Assembly (NCBI GenBank): GCA_016713665.1
Contig: JADJOR010000001.1
Span: 186,001 to 250,000, forward strand
DNA: 64,000 nt
From: Deltaproteobacteria bacterium
Lineage (GTDB): Bacteria > Myxococcota_A > UBA9160 > UBA4427
Reading direction: 5' to 3'
Made by a program: the position numbers and the translations under genes. Below are positions 38,191 to 47,229 of the stretch, in pieces (position 1 is the stretch's first letter; each line of letters starts with the position of its first letter). Under the pieces are notes generated by a model. The model was not told the origin of the DNA. It saw nothing but the letters and a program-made list of their open reading frames with translations, and made no database searches.

Positions 38191-39390
38191 CTAGGCGAGC
38201 TGGAGCAGCCTCGCCGTGTTCTCGCGGAGGATCTTGCGCGCATCGCGCTCGCCGATGCCCCCGAGCTCGGTTTCGAAATGGCGCGGGGTGTCGCGTCCTT
38301 CGCCGTGGGGCCAGTCGGAGCCGAACAGGACGTGATCGGCCCCGAGCAGCGCGATCAGGTCGTCGACCCGAGCCTCGTGGCCCTGGTCGAGGAAGGGCGC
38401 GACGTAGACGTGCTGCTTGAAGAGCTCGCTCGGGCGTGCCGTGATCGGGCCGCCGACCCATTTCGCGGTCGGGCTCATCGCGACGAAGCGATGAGCGGCG
38501 TCCATTTCGTCGAGCAGCGTCCCGACCCAGCGCGAGCCGTTCTCGACGGAGAGGATGCGCAGGCGTGGGAAGCGGCCGAAGAGGTTGTGGAAGACGAGGG
38601 CGGCGAAGGTGTCCATCGCGGGCCGGGTCGCGAAGACGGAATACCACTGGAAGCCCGAGCGCTCGCCGTGGTCGTTGCGCGGATCCTCGCCCCAGAGCTT
38701 CGAGATCGCCTGCTCGTAGCCGCTCGCGGTGATGTGGAGCGCGACCGGGACGCCCGCCTCCTGGACACGGGCCCAGAACGGATCGAAGTCCGGATGGGCG
38801 GGGGAGCGGCCGGCGATCGGACCGAGGCGGATCTGGACGACCCGCGCCCCGGCGCGCAGGATCCGCTCGAGCTCCGCGAGGGCCATCGGCAGGGACTGCA
38901 GCGAGACGAAGGCCGCCGCGAAGATCCGACCTCGATAGTCGAAGCCCCAATCCTCTTCGATCCAGCGATTGAAGGCGGTCGCCGCGGCACAGGCCGCCTC
39001 GGGCCGATCGGTCATCTGCGCGTCGAAGCCGAGACCCGAGCTCGGGAAGAGCACGGCGGCGTCCATGCCCCAGGCGTCCATCTGCTGGAGGCGCACGTCG
39101 CGGTTCGTGTATTCGGGGGCCGTCCCATCGATCAGGGTCGGCGTATAGGCCTCGCCGCGATCCCGGGCCGAGAGGGCGCGTTCGAGCTCGCCCGGGGCGA
39201 TCGTGACGTGGCGCGGGCTGCGCTCGATGTCGAGGGGTCGACCGGCGAAGCGCCACTCGGGCTGGCCGTTCTCGCCCGGCTCGACGCGCAGCGCCTGGTC
39301 CCGGAACTTCGGATCGAGGTGGCGGGTACAGCAGTCGACGGGCTCGTAGTAGTGCTGATCGACGTCGACGATGCGGATCTGCTCGTGCAC
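38191..39390 (-). CDS. TIM-barrel metal-dependent amidohydrolase
   Basis: 399 residues from GTG 39390, beginning HEQIRIVDVDQHYYEP with the metal D-x-H motif. ITASGYEQAI provides the barrel His region and VLFGSDWPHGEG the catalytic Asp (GSDxPHxEG). This is a standard member of the amidohydrolase-2 family found with LLM genes across this window. Earlier in-frame codons extend into a neighbouring gene and were rejected. It follows the MFS gene on the same strand. Confidence 0.88.
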   Translation of the reverse strand: MHEQIRIVDVDQHYYEPVDCCTRHLDPKFRDQALRVEPGENGQPEWRFAGRPLDIERSPRHVTIAPGELERALSARDRGEAYTPTLIDGTAPEYTNRDVRLQQMDAWGMDAAVLFPSSGLGFDAQMTDRPEAACAAATAFNRWIEEDWGFDYRGRIFAAAFVSLQSLPMALAELERILRAGARVVQIRLGPIAGRSPAHPDFDPFWARVQEAGVPVALHITASGYEQAISKLWGEDPRNDHGERSGFQWYSVFATRPAMDTFAALVFHNLFGRFPRLRILSVENGSRWVGTLLDEMDAAHRFVAMSPTAKWVGGPITARPSELFKQHVYVAPFLDQGHEARVDDLIALLGADHVLFGSDWPHGEGRDTPRHFETELGGIGERDARKILRENTARLLQLA

Positions 39391-39467
39391 GGCGCGGCCC
39401 TCCCGGAAGCTTCCCGCCCGGACGCTAACGCAATCCGGCGCACCGCTTCGCGCGGCCTCGCGCGGGA

Positions 39468-40676
39468 TCAGCGACCGAGGGCGCTGGGCCGTTCGAGCTC
39501 GTAGCGACGCAGCGCCGGCAGGGCGAAGGCCACGATCGCTACGACGACGAGCACGCCGAGTCCGCCGCTCACGACGGCGAAGGGTGCGCTCGTCGCCGCC
39601 GCGACGAAGCCGCTCTCGACGGCGGAGAGCTGGTTCGACGCGCCAATGAAGATCGAGCTGACCGAGCTGACGCGGCCGCGCAGATGATCCGGCGTCTGCA
39701 GCTGGATCGTCGTCTGGCGCAGCACGACGCTGACCTGGTCCGCCATGCCAGCCGCCGCGGGGGCCACGACCGAGAGCGGGAACCAGGTCGAGAGGCCGAA
39801 GGCGATCGTCGCGAGCCCGTAGGCCGTGACCGTGAGCAGCAGCGCACGTCCGACGCGCCGGATCGGCGGGATGAAGAGCAGGACGACCGCCGTCGCGAGG
39901 GCGCCGACCTCGAGCGAGGCCGAGAGCACGCCGTAGCCCGACGCGCCGACGCGGAGGACGTCGTTCGCGTAGACGGGCAGGAGCGCGGTCGCCCCGCCGA
40001 GCAGCACGGCGAAGAGATCGAGGCTCATCGCGCCCAGCACGACGGGCTCGCCGCGGACGTGGCGGAGTCCCTCGAGCATGGAGGCGAAGGAGAGCGCGCC
40101 CTGGTTTGCCGCCGGCGGACGGACGGAGAGGAACATCAGCGTCGCGATCGAGCCGCCGACCAGCAGCGCGCCTGCGACGTAGGCCCAGGCGATGCCGGCC
40201 CAGGCGACGGTGAGCCCCGTCAGCGCGGGGCCGAGGGCGAAGGCCAGGGCCTGGATCGTCGAGGCCGTCGTCACGACCCGCGGAAACTCCGCCCGCGAGA
40301 CGAGCAGCGGCAGCAGCGCCGAGCGGGCGGGGTTCGAGAACGCGGCCGCGGCGGTCAGGACCGCCAGGATCACGAAGAGGGGGGCGGCGCCGTCGACGCG
40401 CCCGCTGAAGGTCTCCGCGGCGAGCGCGCCGGTTGCGACCAGCGTGATCGCCTGGGCGACCTGGATGACGCGCCGGCGCTCGAAGCGGTCCGAGACGAGG
40501 CCGGCAGGCAGGGCGAGCAGCAGCGCGGGACCGATCTGGACCGCGCCCATCAGGCCGAGGTCGAAGGCGGAGCCGGTCAGCGTGTAGAGATGCCAGGCGA
40601 TCGCCGAGCGGATCATCGTTCCGCCCGCGCCTGCGAAGGCCCGGCTCGCCATGTAGAAGAGCAGATCGTTCGCCAT
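39468..40676 (-). CDS. MFS transporter, EntS/MFS_3-type exporter
   Basis: 402 residues with twelve predicted helices. MANDLLFYMASRAFAGAGGTMIRSAIAWHLYTLTGS is the usual start for this exporter group. LPAGLVSDRFERRRVI is the loop 2-3 MFS signature, and TPDHLRGRVSSV the one between helices 8 and 9. The substrate is unknown. Its start region overlaps the promoter side of the divergent dioxygenase gene, only 34 bases away. An alternative ATG 36 bases further upstream would overlap that gene. Confidence 0.87.
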   Translation of the reverse strand: MANDLLFYMASRAFAGAGGTMIRSAIAWHLYTLTGSAFDLGLMGAVQIGPALLLALPAGLVSDRFERRRVIQVAQAITLVATGALAAETFSGRVDGAAPLFVILAVLTAAAAFSNPARSALLPLLVSRAEFPRVVTTASTIQALAFALGPALTGLTVAWAGIAWAYVAGALLVGGSIATLMFLSVRPPAANQGALSFASMLEGLRHVRGEPVVLGAMSLDLFAVLLGGATALLPVYANDVLRVGASGYGVLSASLEVGALATAVVLLFIPPIRRVGRALLLTVTAYGLATIAFGLSTWFPLSVVAPAAAGMADQVSVVLRQTTIQLQTPDHLRGRVSSVSSIFIGASNQLSAVESGFVAAATSAPFAVVSGGLGVLVVVAIVAFALPALRRYELERPSALGR

Positions 40677-40710
40677 TGCCCCGCCCGAGAGAGGCGTGTA
40701 CACGGTCGCC

Positions 40711-41559
40711 ATGGGCGAGGTCAAGCGCACGGCGGATCCCGGAGGTCCCGGCGAGGACGCGGCCACGCGCATCGTCCGCGCGGTGCGCGAGGACGGCTTT
40801 GCGGTCGCGCCGGGGCTCGTCCCGGAGCCGCTCGTCGCGGGGCTCCTCCGCGCGATCGACGCGCAGCTCGACGCGCTCGACGTGCCGTTCGGCGAGAACC
40901 CGTTCCTCGGCGAGCGCACGCGCCGGATCTTCAACCTGCTCGCCCGGGATCCGGTCTTTCGCGAGGTCCCGATCCTGCCGGCGGCGCTCGCGGTGGTCGA
41001 GGCGCTGCTCGATCCGGAGTGCCTGCTCTCGTCGATGACGGCGATCGAGATGCATCCCGGCCAGGCCGCCCAGTCGCTCCACTGCGACGACGGCTCCCAC
41101 GGTCTTCCGCGCCCCGGCCGGCCCTGGGGCGTGGTCGCGATCTGGGCGCTCAGCGACTTCACGCGCGCGAACGGCGGCACCCGCGTCGTTCCCGGCTCCC
41201 ACCGCTTCGACCGGATCCCGCGCCGCGGCGACGACCCCGAGACGACCGCGGTCGAGATGCCGGCGGGCAGCGTGCTCTTCTACGACGCCGGGCTCTGGCA
41301 CGGCGGCGGCGCGAACGCGAGCGATGCGCGGCGGCTCGGCATCGTCGTCAATTACTGCGCGGGCTTCCTGCGCCAGGAGGAATGCCAGCTGCTGGCGCTG
41401 CCGCGCGAGCAGGTGGCCGCCTTTCCGTCCCGATTACGGCGCCTCGTCGGCTACGGCACGTACCGGGGGCTGCTCGGCCACGTCGATCGACAGAGTCCGG
41501 AGCGCCTCGTCGATCCGGCGGCCCCCTCCGAGATGGTCTGGTCGCGCATCCGGCGCTGA
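40711..41559 (+). CDS. Phytanoyl-CoA dioxygenase-family Fe(II)/2-oxoglutarate oxygenase
   Basis: 282 residues. The 2-His-1-carboxylate facial triad is visible as SLHCDDGSH (His and Asp) and the distal His in GLWHGGGANASD; the conserved Arg follows in DARRLGIVVNY. GGTRVVPGSHRF is the family signature. It hydroxylates an unknown substrate using 2-oxoglutarate. ATG 40711 was chosen over 40696. It is followed by the amidohydrolase after 57 bases on the same strand. Confidence 0.88.
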   Translation: MGEVKRTADPGGPGEDAATRIVRAVREDGFAVAPGLVPEPLVAGLLRAIDAQLDALDVPFGENPFLGERTRRIFNLLARDPVFREVPILPAALAVVEALLDPECLLSSMTAIEMHPGQAAQSLHCDDGSHGLPRPGRPWGVVAIWALSDFTRANGGTRVVPGSHRFDRIPRRGDDPETTAVEMPAGSVLFYDAGLWHGGGANASDARRLGIVVNYCAGFLRQEECQLLALPREQVAAFPSRLRRLVGYGTYRGLLGHVDRQSPERLVDPAAPSEMVWSRIRR

Positions 41560-41616
41560 GGAGACGGGTTTGCGGACGCTCGCGAAGCGCTAGCGTGAAG
41601 CGCGAGGAGGACCGCC

Positions 41617-42726
41617 ATGTCGCCCCGCATCATCTCTGCCGATTCCCACGTCGCCGAGCCCGAAGAGGCGTACCGGGAGATCGATCCGCGCTTCAAGGCG
41701 CGTGCGCCGAAGCTCGTCCACGACGATAAGGGCAACGCCGGCATGCTCGTCGACGGGCTGCCGACGCCGGTGCCGATGGCGTTCATCCTGGCGGCGGGTC
41801 GCAAGCCCGAGGACATCGGAAAGCCCGCGCGCTGGGAGACGCTCAATCCGGCGGGCTACGAGCCGAAGGCGCGGCTCGCGCTGATCGACTCCGAGGGGAT
41901 CGACGCGGAGGTGATCTTCCCGAGCGTCGGCATGATCCTCTGCCGCGTGAAGGATCTGGCCTATCGCAAGGCCTGCAACGACGCCTACAACCGCTGGCTG
42001 CAGGGCTTCTGTTCGGTCGCGCCGGATCGCTTCCTCGGGCTCGGGACCGTGACCCTGCGGACGGTCGAGGAGGGGATCGAGGAGCTGCGCCAGGCGAAGG
42101 CGATGGGGATGAAGGGCGTGATGCTCCCGGGCGATCCCGCGAACCACGACTACGACCATCCGAGCTACGACCCGTTCTGGGAGGCCGCCGTCGATCTCGG
42201 GCTCCCGATCCATTTCCACATCCTGACCTCGGACAACGACGACCTCTCGGTCATGTTCCAGCGCAAGACGCGGGGCCCGAAGATCGCGCAGTTCATGTCG
42301 ATCATCCGCGGCGTGCAGGACATCCTGCTCATGTTCGTCTTCAGCGGCGTCTTCGAGCGGCACCCGAAGCTGAAGGTCGTCTGCGCCGAGGCGGACGCCG
42401 GCTGGGTCCCGCATTTCATGTACCGGATGGACCACGCCTACAAGCGCCATCGCTACTGGCTCGAGACCGGCACGCTCACGAAGATGCCCTCCGAGTATTT
42501 CGCCAACAACATCTACGTGACCTTCCAGGACGACTTCGCCGCGACCCACCTGACGGAGCTCTCGCCGACGAAGCGGCTCATGTGGGCCAGCGACTTCCCC
42601 CACAACGACGGGACCTACCCGAACACGAAGGCGGTCATCAAGAAGCTGACCGAAGGCATGAGCGCCGAGGACAAGACGCGGATCATCGGGGCGAACGTCT
42701 CCGAGCTCTACGGCCTCGTGGGCTGA
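41617..42726 (+). CDS. TIM-barrel metal-dependent amidohydrolase, first gene of the LLM operon
   Basis: 369 residues with a strong GAGGAGG site before ATG 41617. IISADSHVAEPEEAYREIDPRFK has the D-x-H metal motif, GMKGVMLPGDP and IHFHILTSD the barrel His, and LMWASDFPHNDGTYPNT the catalytic Asp. Close to the fold of 6-methylsalicylate and gamma-resorcylate decarboxylase relatives, but the substrate is unknown. It heads the run of three LLM oxygenases and two adenylate-forming proteins, with a gap of only 5 bases to the next gene. Confidence 0.9.
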   Translation: MSPRIISADSHVAEPEEAYREIDPRFKARAPKLVHDDKGNAGMLVDGLPTPVPMAFILAAGRKPEDIGKPARWETLNPAGYEPKARLALIDSEGIDAEVIFPSVGMILCRVKDLAYRKACNDAYNRWLQGFCSVAPDRFLGLGTVTLRTVEEGIEELRQAKAMGMKGVMLPGDPANHDYDHPSYDPFWEAAVDLGLPIHFHILTSDNDDLSVMFQRKTRGPKIAQFMSIIRGVQDILLMFVFSGVFERHPKLKVVCAEADAGWVPHFMYRMDHAYKRHRYWLETGTLTKMPSEYFANNIYVTFQDDFAATHLTELSPTKRLMWASDFPHNDGTYPNTKAVIKKLTEGMSAEDKTRIIGANVSELYGLVG

Positions 42727-42731
42727 GTCGC

Positions 42732-43910
42732 ATGGCGAATTCGAAGCCCGCCTCCGCTGCATCCGCCCGTTCGGGGAGCGGCTCGCTCCGCTACGGCCTC
42801 TTCCTGCAGTCGTCGCATCCGCCCGAGCGCGCGCTGGGCGATGCGATCGACCGGGTGATCGCGCAGATCCGCTGGGCGGACGAGCTCGGCTTCTCCGAGG
42901 CCTGGCTCGGAGAGCATCTGACCGCGGCCTGGGAGCCGATCCCGGCCCAGGATCTCGTGATCGCCCAGGCGCTCGCCTGTACGCAGAACATCACGCTCTG
43001 CGCCGGGGCCTACGTGCTGCCCTTCTACCACCCCGCGGCGCTCGCGATGCGCATCTCGCAGCTCGACCACATGGCCCGCGGCCGCTTCATCCTCGGGATC
43101 GCCGCCGGCTCGATCCCGACGGATCTCGCGATGCTCGACATCGACGGCGCCGCCGGCGAGCACCGCGACCGGATGGCCGAGTCCCTCGAGATCATGTTGA
43201 AGCTCTGGAACGAGCCGAGCGAGCCCTGGGTCTACGAGGGGAAGTTCTGGACGGTCCGCAATCCCGAGCCCGTCCTCAGCTACGGGCCGCATCTGCGCCC
43301 CTTCCAGAGGCCCCATCCGCCGATCGCGCTGGCGGGCCTCTCGCCCAATAGCGGGACCCTCGAGCTGGCCGGGTCCCGGGGCTTCATCCCGCTCTCGCTG
43401 ACCTTCAATACGCCCTACCTGAAGGGCCACTGGGCGGCGGTCGAGCGCGGCGCGGCGAAGACCGGGAAGCCCTGCGATCGGCGCGACTGGCGGGTCGTGC
43501 GGGACGTCTTCGTGGCGGAGAGCGACGAGGCGGCGCGCAAGTGGGTGCGCGAGGGGAACATGGCGCGGGCCTGGCGAGCGGTGAACTTCCCGACCCTCGA
43601 TCTGTTCGGCTGGCGGACCTTCCTGAAGCACGACGAGAGCGTCCCGGACGCCGCCGTCGACATCGACTACCTGATCGACCATCTCTTCCTGGTGGGATCG
43701 CCGGAGACCGTCGCGAAGCGCCTGGTCGCCGTCGACGAGGCCCTCGGCGGCTTCGGGACGGTCGTGCTCAACGCCTACGACTGGGGCGACGACGAGGGGC
43801 CCTATCGCCGCTCGATGGAGCTCTTCGCGCGAGAGGTGATCCCCCGTTTCGACGCCCTGCGTGGATCCGCTTCCACCGGGAGCTCGAAGCCGATCGGAGT
43901 CCAGGCATGA
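42732..43910 (+). CDS. LLM-class flavin-dependent oxidoreductase
   Basis: 392 residues. LRYGLFLQSSHPPERALGDAIDRVIAQIRWADELGFSEAWLGEHLTAAWEPIPAQDLVIA places it in the luciferase/limonene-monooxygenase group. GRFILGIAAGSIPTDL and the C-terminal DHLFLVGSPETVAKRLVAV are conserved. The TGA of this gene overlaps the ATG of the next by 4 bases. Second gene of the operon starting at 41617. Confidence 0.87.
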   Translation: MANSKPASAASARSGSGSLRYGLFLQSSHPPERALGDAIDRVIAQIRWADELGFSEAWLGEHLTAAWEPIPAQDLVIAQALACTQNITLCAGAYVLPFYHPAALAMRISQLDHMARGRFILGIAAGSIPTDLAMLDIDGAAGEHRDRMAESLEIMLKLWNEPSEPWVYEGKFWTVRNPEPVLSYGPHLRPFQRPHPPIALAGLSPNSGTLELAGSRGFIPLSLTFNTPYLKGHWAAVERGAAKTGKPCDRRDWRVVRDVFVAESDEAARKWVREGNMARAWRAVNFPTLDLFGWRTFLKHDESVPDAAVDIDYLIDHLFLVGSPETVAKRLVAVDEALGGFGTVVLNAYDWGDDEGPYRRSMELFAREVIPRFDALRGSASTGSSKPIGVQA

Positions 43911-44980
43911 AATTCGGATTGCTCTTCAACACCGACTACCACGCCGAGGTCCACGGACCGCCGGCCAACTACTACGGTCGCATCCTCGATCAGATCGTCC
44001 ACGCCGAGAACCTGGGCTACCACTCCGCCTGGTTCGGCGAGCATCATTATTCGGCCTACTCCTTCGGAGCGCCGGCCGTGATGGCGACGGCCGCCGCGGC
44101 CCGGACGAAGCGCATCCGCCTCGGGACCGGCGTCTCGCTGCTCCCGATCCACCAGCCGATCCGGCTCGCGGAGGAGTTCGCGACCCTCGACATCCTGTCG
44201 GGCGGCCGGCTCGAGTACGGCGTCGGGCGCGGCTTTCTCCGCTACGCCCTCGACCTCTTCGGGGTCGAGGAGGACGAGAGCACCGACCGCTATCGCGAGG
44301 CCCTCGACCTGATCCTGAAGGCCTGGACGAGCCCGGGCCCGTTCTCCTTCGAGGGCCGCTTCTGGAACGTGCGGGACTACCAGTTCTTCCCGCCGCCGCT
44401 GCAAAGCCCGCATCCGCCGATCTACGCCTCGGCGACGCTGACGCCCGAGAGCTTCGTCTGGACCGCGAAGCGGGGCTTCCATCTGGCGACGGCCTGCTTC
44501 GTCCCGAACAAGCAGGGCGTGAAGTCGGGCATCGATCTCTACCGCAAGACCCTCGAAGAGTCGGGCATCGATCCCGGAACGCGGGAGGTCGCGGGCGTCT
44601 TCCAGATGTACTGCGGCGAGACCCATCGGGAAGCCCACGCCACGGCCGGCGCGAACGTCCTGCGCTACCTCGACTTCTTCGGCTCGATCGACGCGAAGAG
44701 TCCCCACCGCTCGAAGTCCTACGAGCACCACAAGGGCGGCACCAAGGGCATGTTCGAGGGCATCACGTCGGAGATGCTCGACGCGCAACAGCTCCTGCTG
44801 ATCAGCGATCCCGCCGGCCTGATCGAGCGGATCGAGTGGGCCCGGGACTACTACGGGCTCAGCTACTTCCTGCTCGAGATCGGTCAGGGTGGCCTCGCCC
44901 ACGAGCGGGTGATGGAGTCGCTCGCGCGCTTCGCCACCGAGGTCATGCCGCGCTTCGCGGGGTCGTCGGGACGGGCTTGA
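43907..44980 (+). CDS. LLM-class flavin-dependent oxidoreductase
   Basis: 357 residues. MKFGLLFNTDYHAEVHGPPANYYGRILDQIVHAENLGYHSAWFGEHHYSAYSFGAPAVM has the GEHH flavin-site block. RLGTGVSLLPIHQPIRLAEEFATLDILSGGRLEYGVGRGF is diagnostic. It differs clearly from the preceding and following LLM genes, so these are not recent tandem copies. The ATG overlaps the upstream stop (ATGA). Confidence 0.88.
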   Translation: MKFGLLFNTDYHAEVHGPPANYYGRILDQIVHAENLGYHSAWFGEHHYSAYSFGAPAVMATAAAARTKRIRLGTGVSLLPIHQPIRLAEEFATLDILSGGRLEYGVGRGFLRYALDLFGVEEDESTDRYREALDLILKAWTSPGPFSFEGRFWNVRDYQFFPPPLQSPHPPIYASATLTPESFVWTAKRGFHLATACFVPNKQGVKSGIDLYRKTLEESGIDPGTREVAGVFQMYCGETHREAHATAGANVLRYLDFFGSIDAKSPHRSKSYEHHKGGTKGMFEGITSEMLDAQQLLLISDPAGLIERIEWARDYYGLSYFLLEIGQGGLAHERVMESLARFATEVMPRFAGSSGRA

Positions 44981-45028
44981 GAGCGTGCGCCGCGGGGGGA
45001 TCCGTGGCGGGTCGGAGAAGGAAGCGAA

Positions 45029-46102
45029 GTGGGGACGAACGGCTTGCGTTTCGGAATCTTCCAGGAGCTCGAGGTACGCGGCCGCTCCCAGGACGCCGAG
45101 CGGACGATGTTCGCGAACGTCGTCGAGCAGGCGCGCCTCGCCGACGTCCTCGGCTTCGAGAGCTGCTGGTTCGTCGAGCACCATTTCACCCGCGGCTTCT
45201 CGCATTCCTCCGCCCCGGATCTCGTGCTGGCCGCGATCAGCCAGGTCACCCAGCGCATCCGCCTCGGGCTCGGCGTCGTGCTGCTCCCGTTCCTGCATCC
45301 GGTGCGGGTCGCCGAGCGGGTCGGGACCCTCGACGTGCTGTCGAACGGGCGGGTCGAGTTCGGGACCGGGCGCGGTGCGTCGCCGCTCGAGTACCAGGCC
45401 TTCCAGCGTCCCTTCGAGCTCTCGCGGCAGATCTGGGAGGATCATCTCGACGCGGTGCTCGAGATCATGCGGGCCGACAGCCTGGAGATCATGCGCAAGG
45501 GGACCTACTACGACATCCCCGGCGTCTCGGTCCTGCCGCGGGTCGTGCAGAAGCCGACGCCGCCGGTCTGGGTCGCCTCGACCTCCGTCGACGGCTTCAT
45601 CGCCGCGGCGAAGCTGGGCCACCATCTGCTCTGCATGCCGATCCTGAAGGGCATCGACGATCTCGCGGAGGACGTCCGGATCTACCGCAAGACCCTGGCC
45701 GAACACGGCCACGACCCGGACGCCGCGCGCGTCGCGATGCTCGTGCCGTGGCACCTCGCGCGGACCCGCGCCGAGGCCGACGCCGCGGCGGATGCGGTGC
45801 TCTGGTACATCCGTCGGCAGGTCAACCTGGTCGCGCCCCCCGACTACACGGATTCGCGCCACGCGACCTATCGCGTGCTCGGCCAGCTCGCCGCGGGCAT
45901 GTCGCCGGAGCGCTCGATGGACGCGCTCTGCGAGAACCTGATGGTCGTGCTCGACGACGTCGAGGGCTCGCGACGGGCCGTCAAGCGGATCGCCGAGGCC
46001 GGAGCGACGGATCTGCTCTGTCAGTTCCAGGTCGGCGGCCTCGATCAGGAGCGGGTGACGAGCGCGATGCGGCTCTTCGCGAGCGAGGTCGCGGCGCTTT
46101 GA
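45029..46102 (+). CDS. LLM-class flavin-dependent oxidoreductase
   Basis: 357 residues from GTG 45029, the codon before GTNGLRFGIFQELEV. VLGFESCWFVEHHFTRGFSHSSAPDLVLA and GLGVVLLPFLHPVRVAERVGTLDVLSNGRVEFGTGRG are typical. The TGA is inside the TTGA that starts the next gene, so the two are coupled. Third LLM gene in a row. Confidence 0.88.
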   Translation: MGTNGLRFGIFQELEVRGRSQDAERTMFANVVEQARLADVLGFESCWFVEHHFTRGFSHSSAPDLVLAAISQVTQRIRLGLGVVLLPFLHPVRVAERVGTLDVLSNGRVEFGTGRGASPLEYQAFQRPFELSRQIWEDHLDAVLEIMRADSLEIMRKGTYYDIPGVSVLPRVVQKPTPPVWVASTSVDGFIAAAKLGHHLLCMPILKGIDDLAEDVRIYRKTLAEHGHDPDAARVAMLVPWHLARTRAEADAAADAVLWYIRRQVNLVAPPDYTDSRHATYRVLGQLAAGMSPERSMDALCENLMVVLDDVEGSRRAVKRIAEAGATDLLCQFQVGGLDQERVTSAMRLFASEVAAL

Positions 46103-47229
46103 GCTGGCTGACCCGGGGCGAGCTCGCGGCCCACGCCTCGAAGGCGCGGGGGAGCGCGGGGGCGGGACTGCTCGTGGCGGCTGTGCCCGGCGAGGGGTTC
46201 GTTCCGATCTCGCCCGAGGCGCGGGCCGGGCTGCGGGCGCGCTCGGCGGCGACGCTCGCGGCGGCCGGCGTGCGGGCGGGGCAGCGCGTGCTCGTGTCGC
46301 TGAATAGCGAAGGGGATCTCGCCGGGACGCTGCTCGCGGACGCGCTCGTCGAGGTCGGGGCGTCGGTGGCGGTCGTCGGGCCGCGGGGTCGGATGCGGAC
46401 GCTCGCGGCGGTGCGCGCGCTGCGGCCCGAGGTCTGGATCACGACGCCGACCGGGGCCCTCGATTTTCTCGCGCGCCTCTATCTCGAGTTCAACGTCGAC
46501 CCGATGGAGCTCGAGCTCGGCCGGATCCTCATCGTCGGCGAGATCCCGAGCCCCGGGACCTCGCGTCGGCTCGCCGCGGAGTTCGAGGCCGAGCTCTCCG
46601 GGCTCTACTGCGATCCGATCGTGGGCGGGCTCTGGGCCCATGGGCGCGACGGAAAATGGCAGATCCCGGAGCCCGCGATCCTCGCTCGCGCGGCGCTCGC
46701 TGAGGATGTCGTCGCCGAAGCCGGCGCGGGCGGTCCGAGCGAGCTCGTCCTGCGTCCGGACTGGGCCGGTCCGCTTGCGGGCCAGACGATCCGAACGGGC
46801 CAGGTCGTGGCCGGCGCCGGCGCGAGCGCGGCCGGTGCCCCCGACGGCGGGAGCCTCTTCCAGCACACGATCGGCGAGCATGTCCTCGTCCGCGGTCGCT
46901 GGCTCTCGCTCCCGCTCCTGCGCCGGGCCCTCGCCGGGATCGACGGCATCGCGGGCATCGTCGTCGCCGTCGAGCGCGGCGAGGGAACCCTCGACAAGCT
47001 GACGATCCGGCTCGCCTTCGAGCGGCCGAGCCTCGTCGAGAATCCGATGTGGGCCGCCCGCGCGCGGGAGGCGATCGCGGCGATCACGCCGGTCGAGTTC
47101 GCGGTCGAGACCGGGCTCGCCGAAGAAGGCACGCCGCGCGAGGCGATCGACGATCGCCGGGGCCACCATCTTGCGGTCGACCGGAGTCTCCCGGTCGATC
47201 GGCGGCGAGACGCGGGCGATGGCGGCTGA
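46099..47229 (+). CDS. PaaK-like adenylate-forming-fold protein lacking the ATP-binding loop
   Basis: 376 residues from TTG 46099. VLVSLNSEGDLAGTLLADALVEVGA, ALDFLARLYLEFNVDPMELELGRILIVGEIPSPGTSRRLAAEFEAELSGLYCDPIVGG, and a C-terminal LFQHTIGEHVLV...RRALAGIDGIAGIVV resemble phenylacetate-CoA ligase. The Thr/Ser/Gly-rich phosphate loop (SSGTTG type) is absent, and the protein is about 60 residues shorter than PaaK. It may bind an acyl-CoA without activating it, or act with the complete synthetase that follows. The stop lies 11 bases inside the next gene. Confidence 0.6.
   Translation: MSWLTRGELAAHASKARGSAGAGLLVAAVPGEGFVPISPEARAGLRARSAATLAAAGVRAGQRVLVSLNSEGDLAGTLLADALVEVGASVAVVGPRGRMRTLAAVRALRPEVWITTPTGALDFLARLYLEFNVDPMELELGRILIVGEIPSPGTSRRLAAEFEAELSGLYCDPIVGGLWAHGRDGKWQIPEPAILARAALAEDVVAEAGAGGPSELVLRPDWAGPLAGQTIRTGQVVAGAGASAAGAPDGGSLFQHTIGEHVLVRGRWLSLPLLRRALAGIDGIAGIVVAVERGEGTLDKLTIRLAFERPSLVENPMWAARAREAIAAITPVEFAVETGLAEEGTPREAIDDRRGHHLAVDRSLPVDRRRDAGDGG

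Noticed and set aside
36509..39256. Minus-strand frame running upstream of the peroxidase gene, giving an open frame of over 1400 codons
   Set aside because: The extension crosses the lipoprotein and LLM genes on the other strand and has no recognisable protein character. The peroxidase start at 36508 fits a signal segment.
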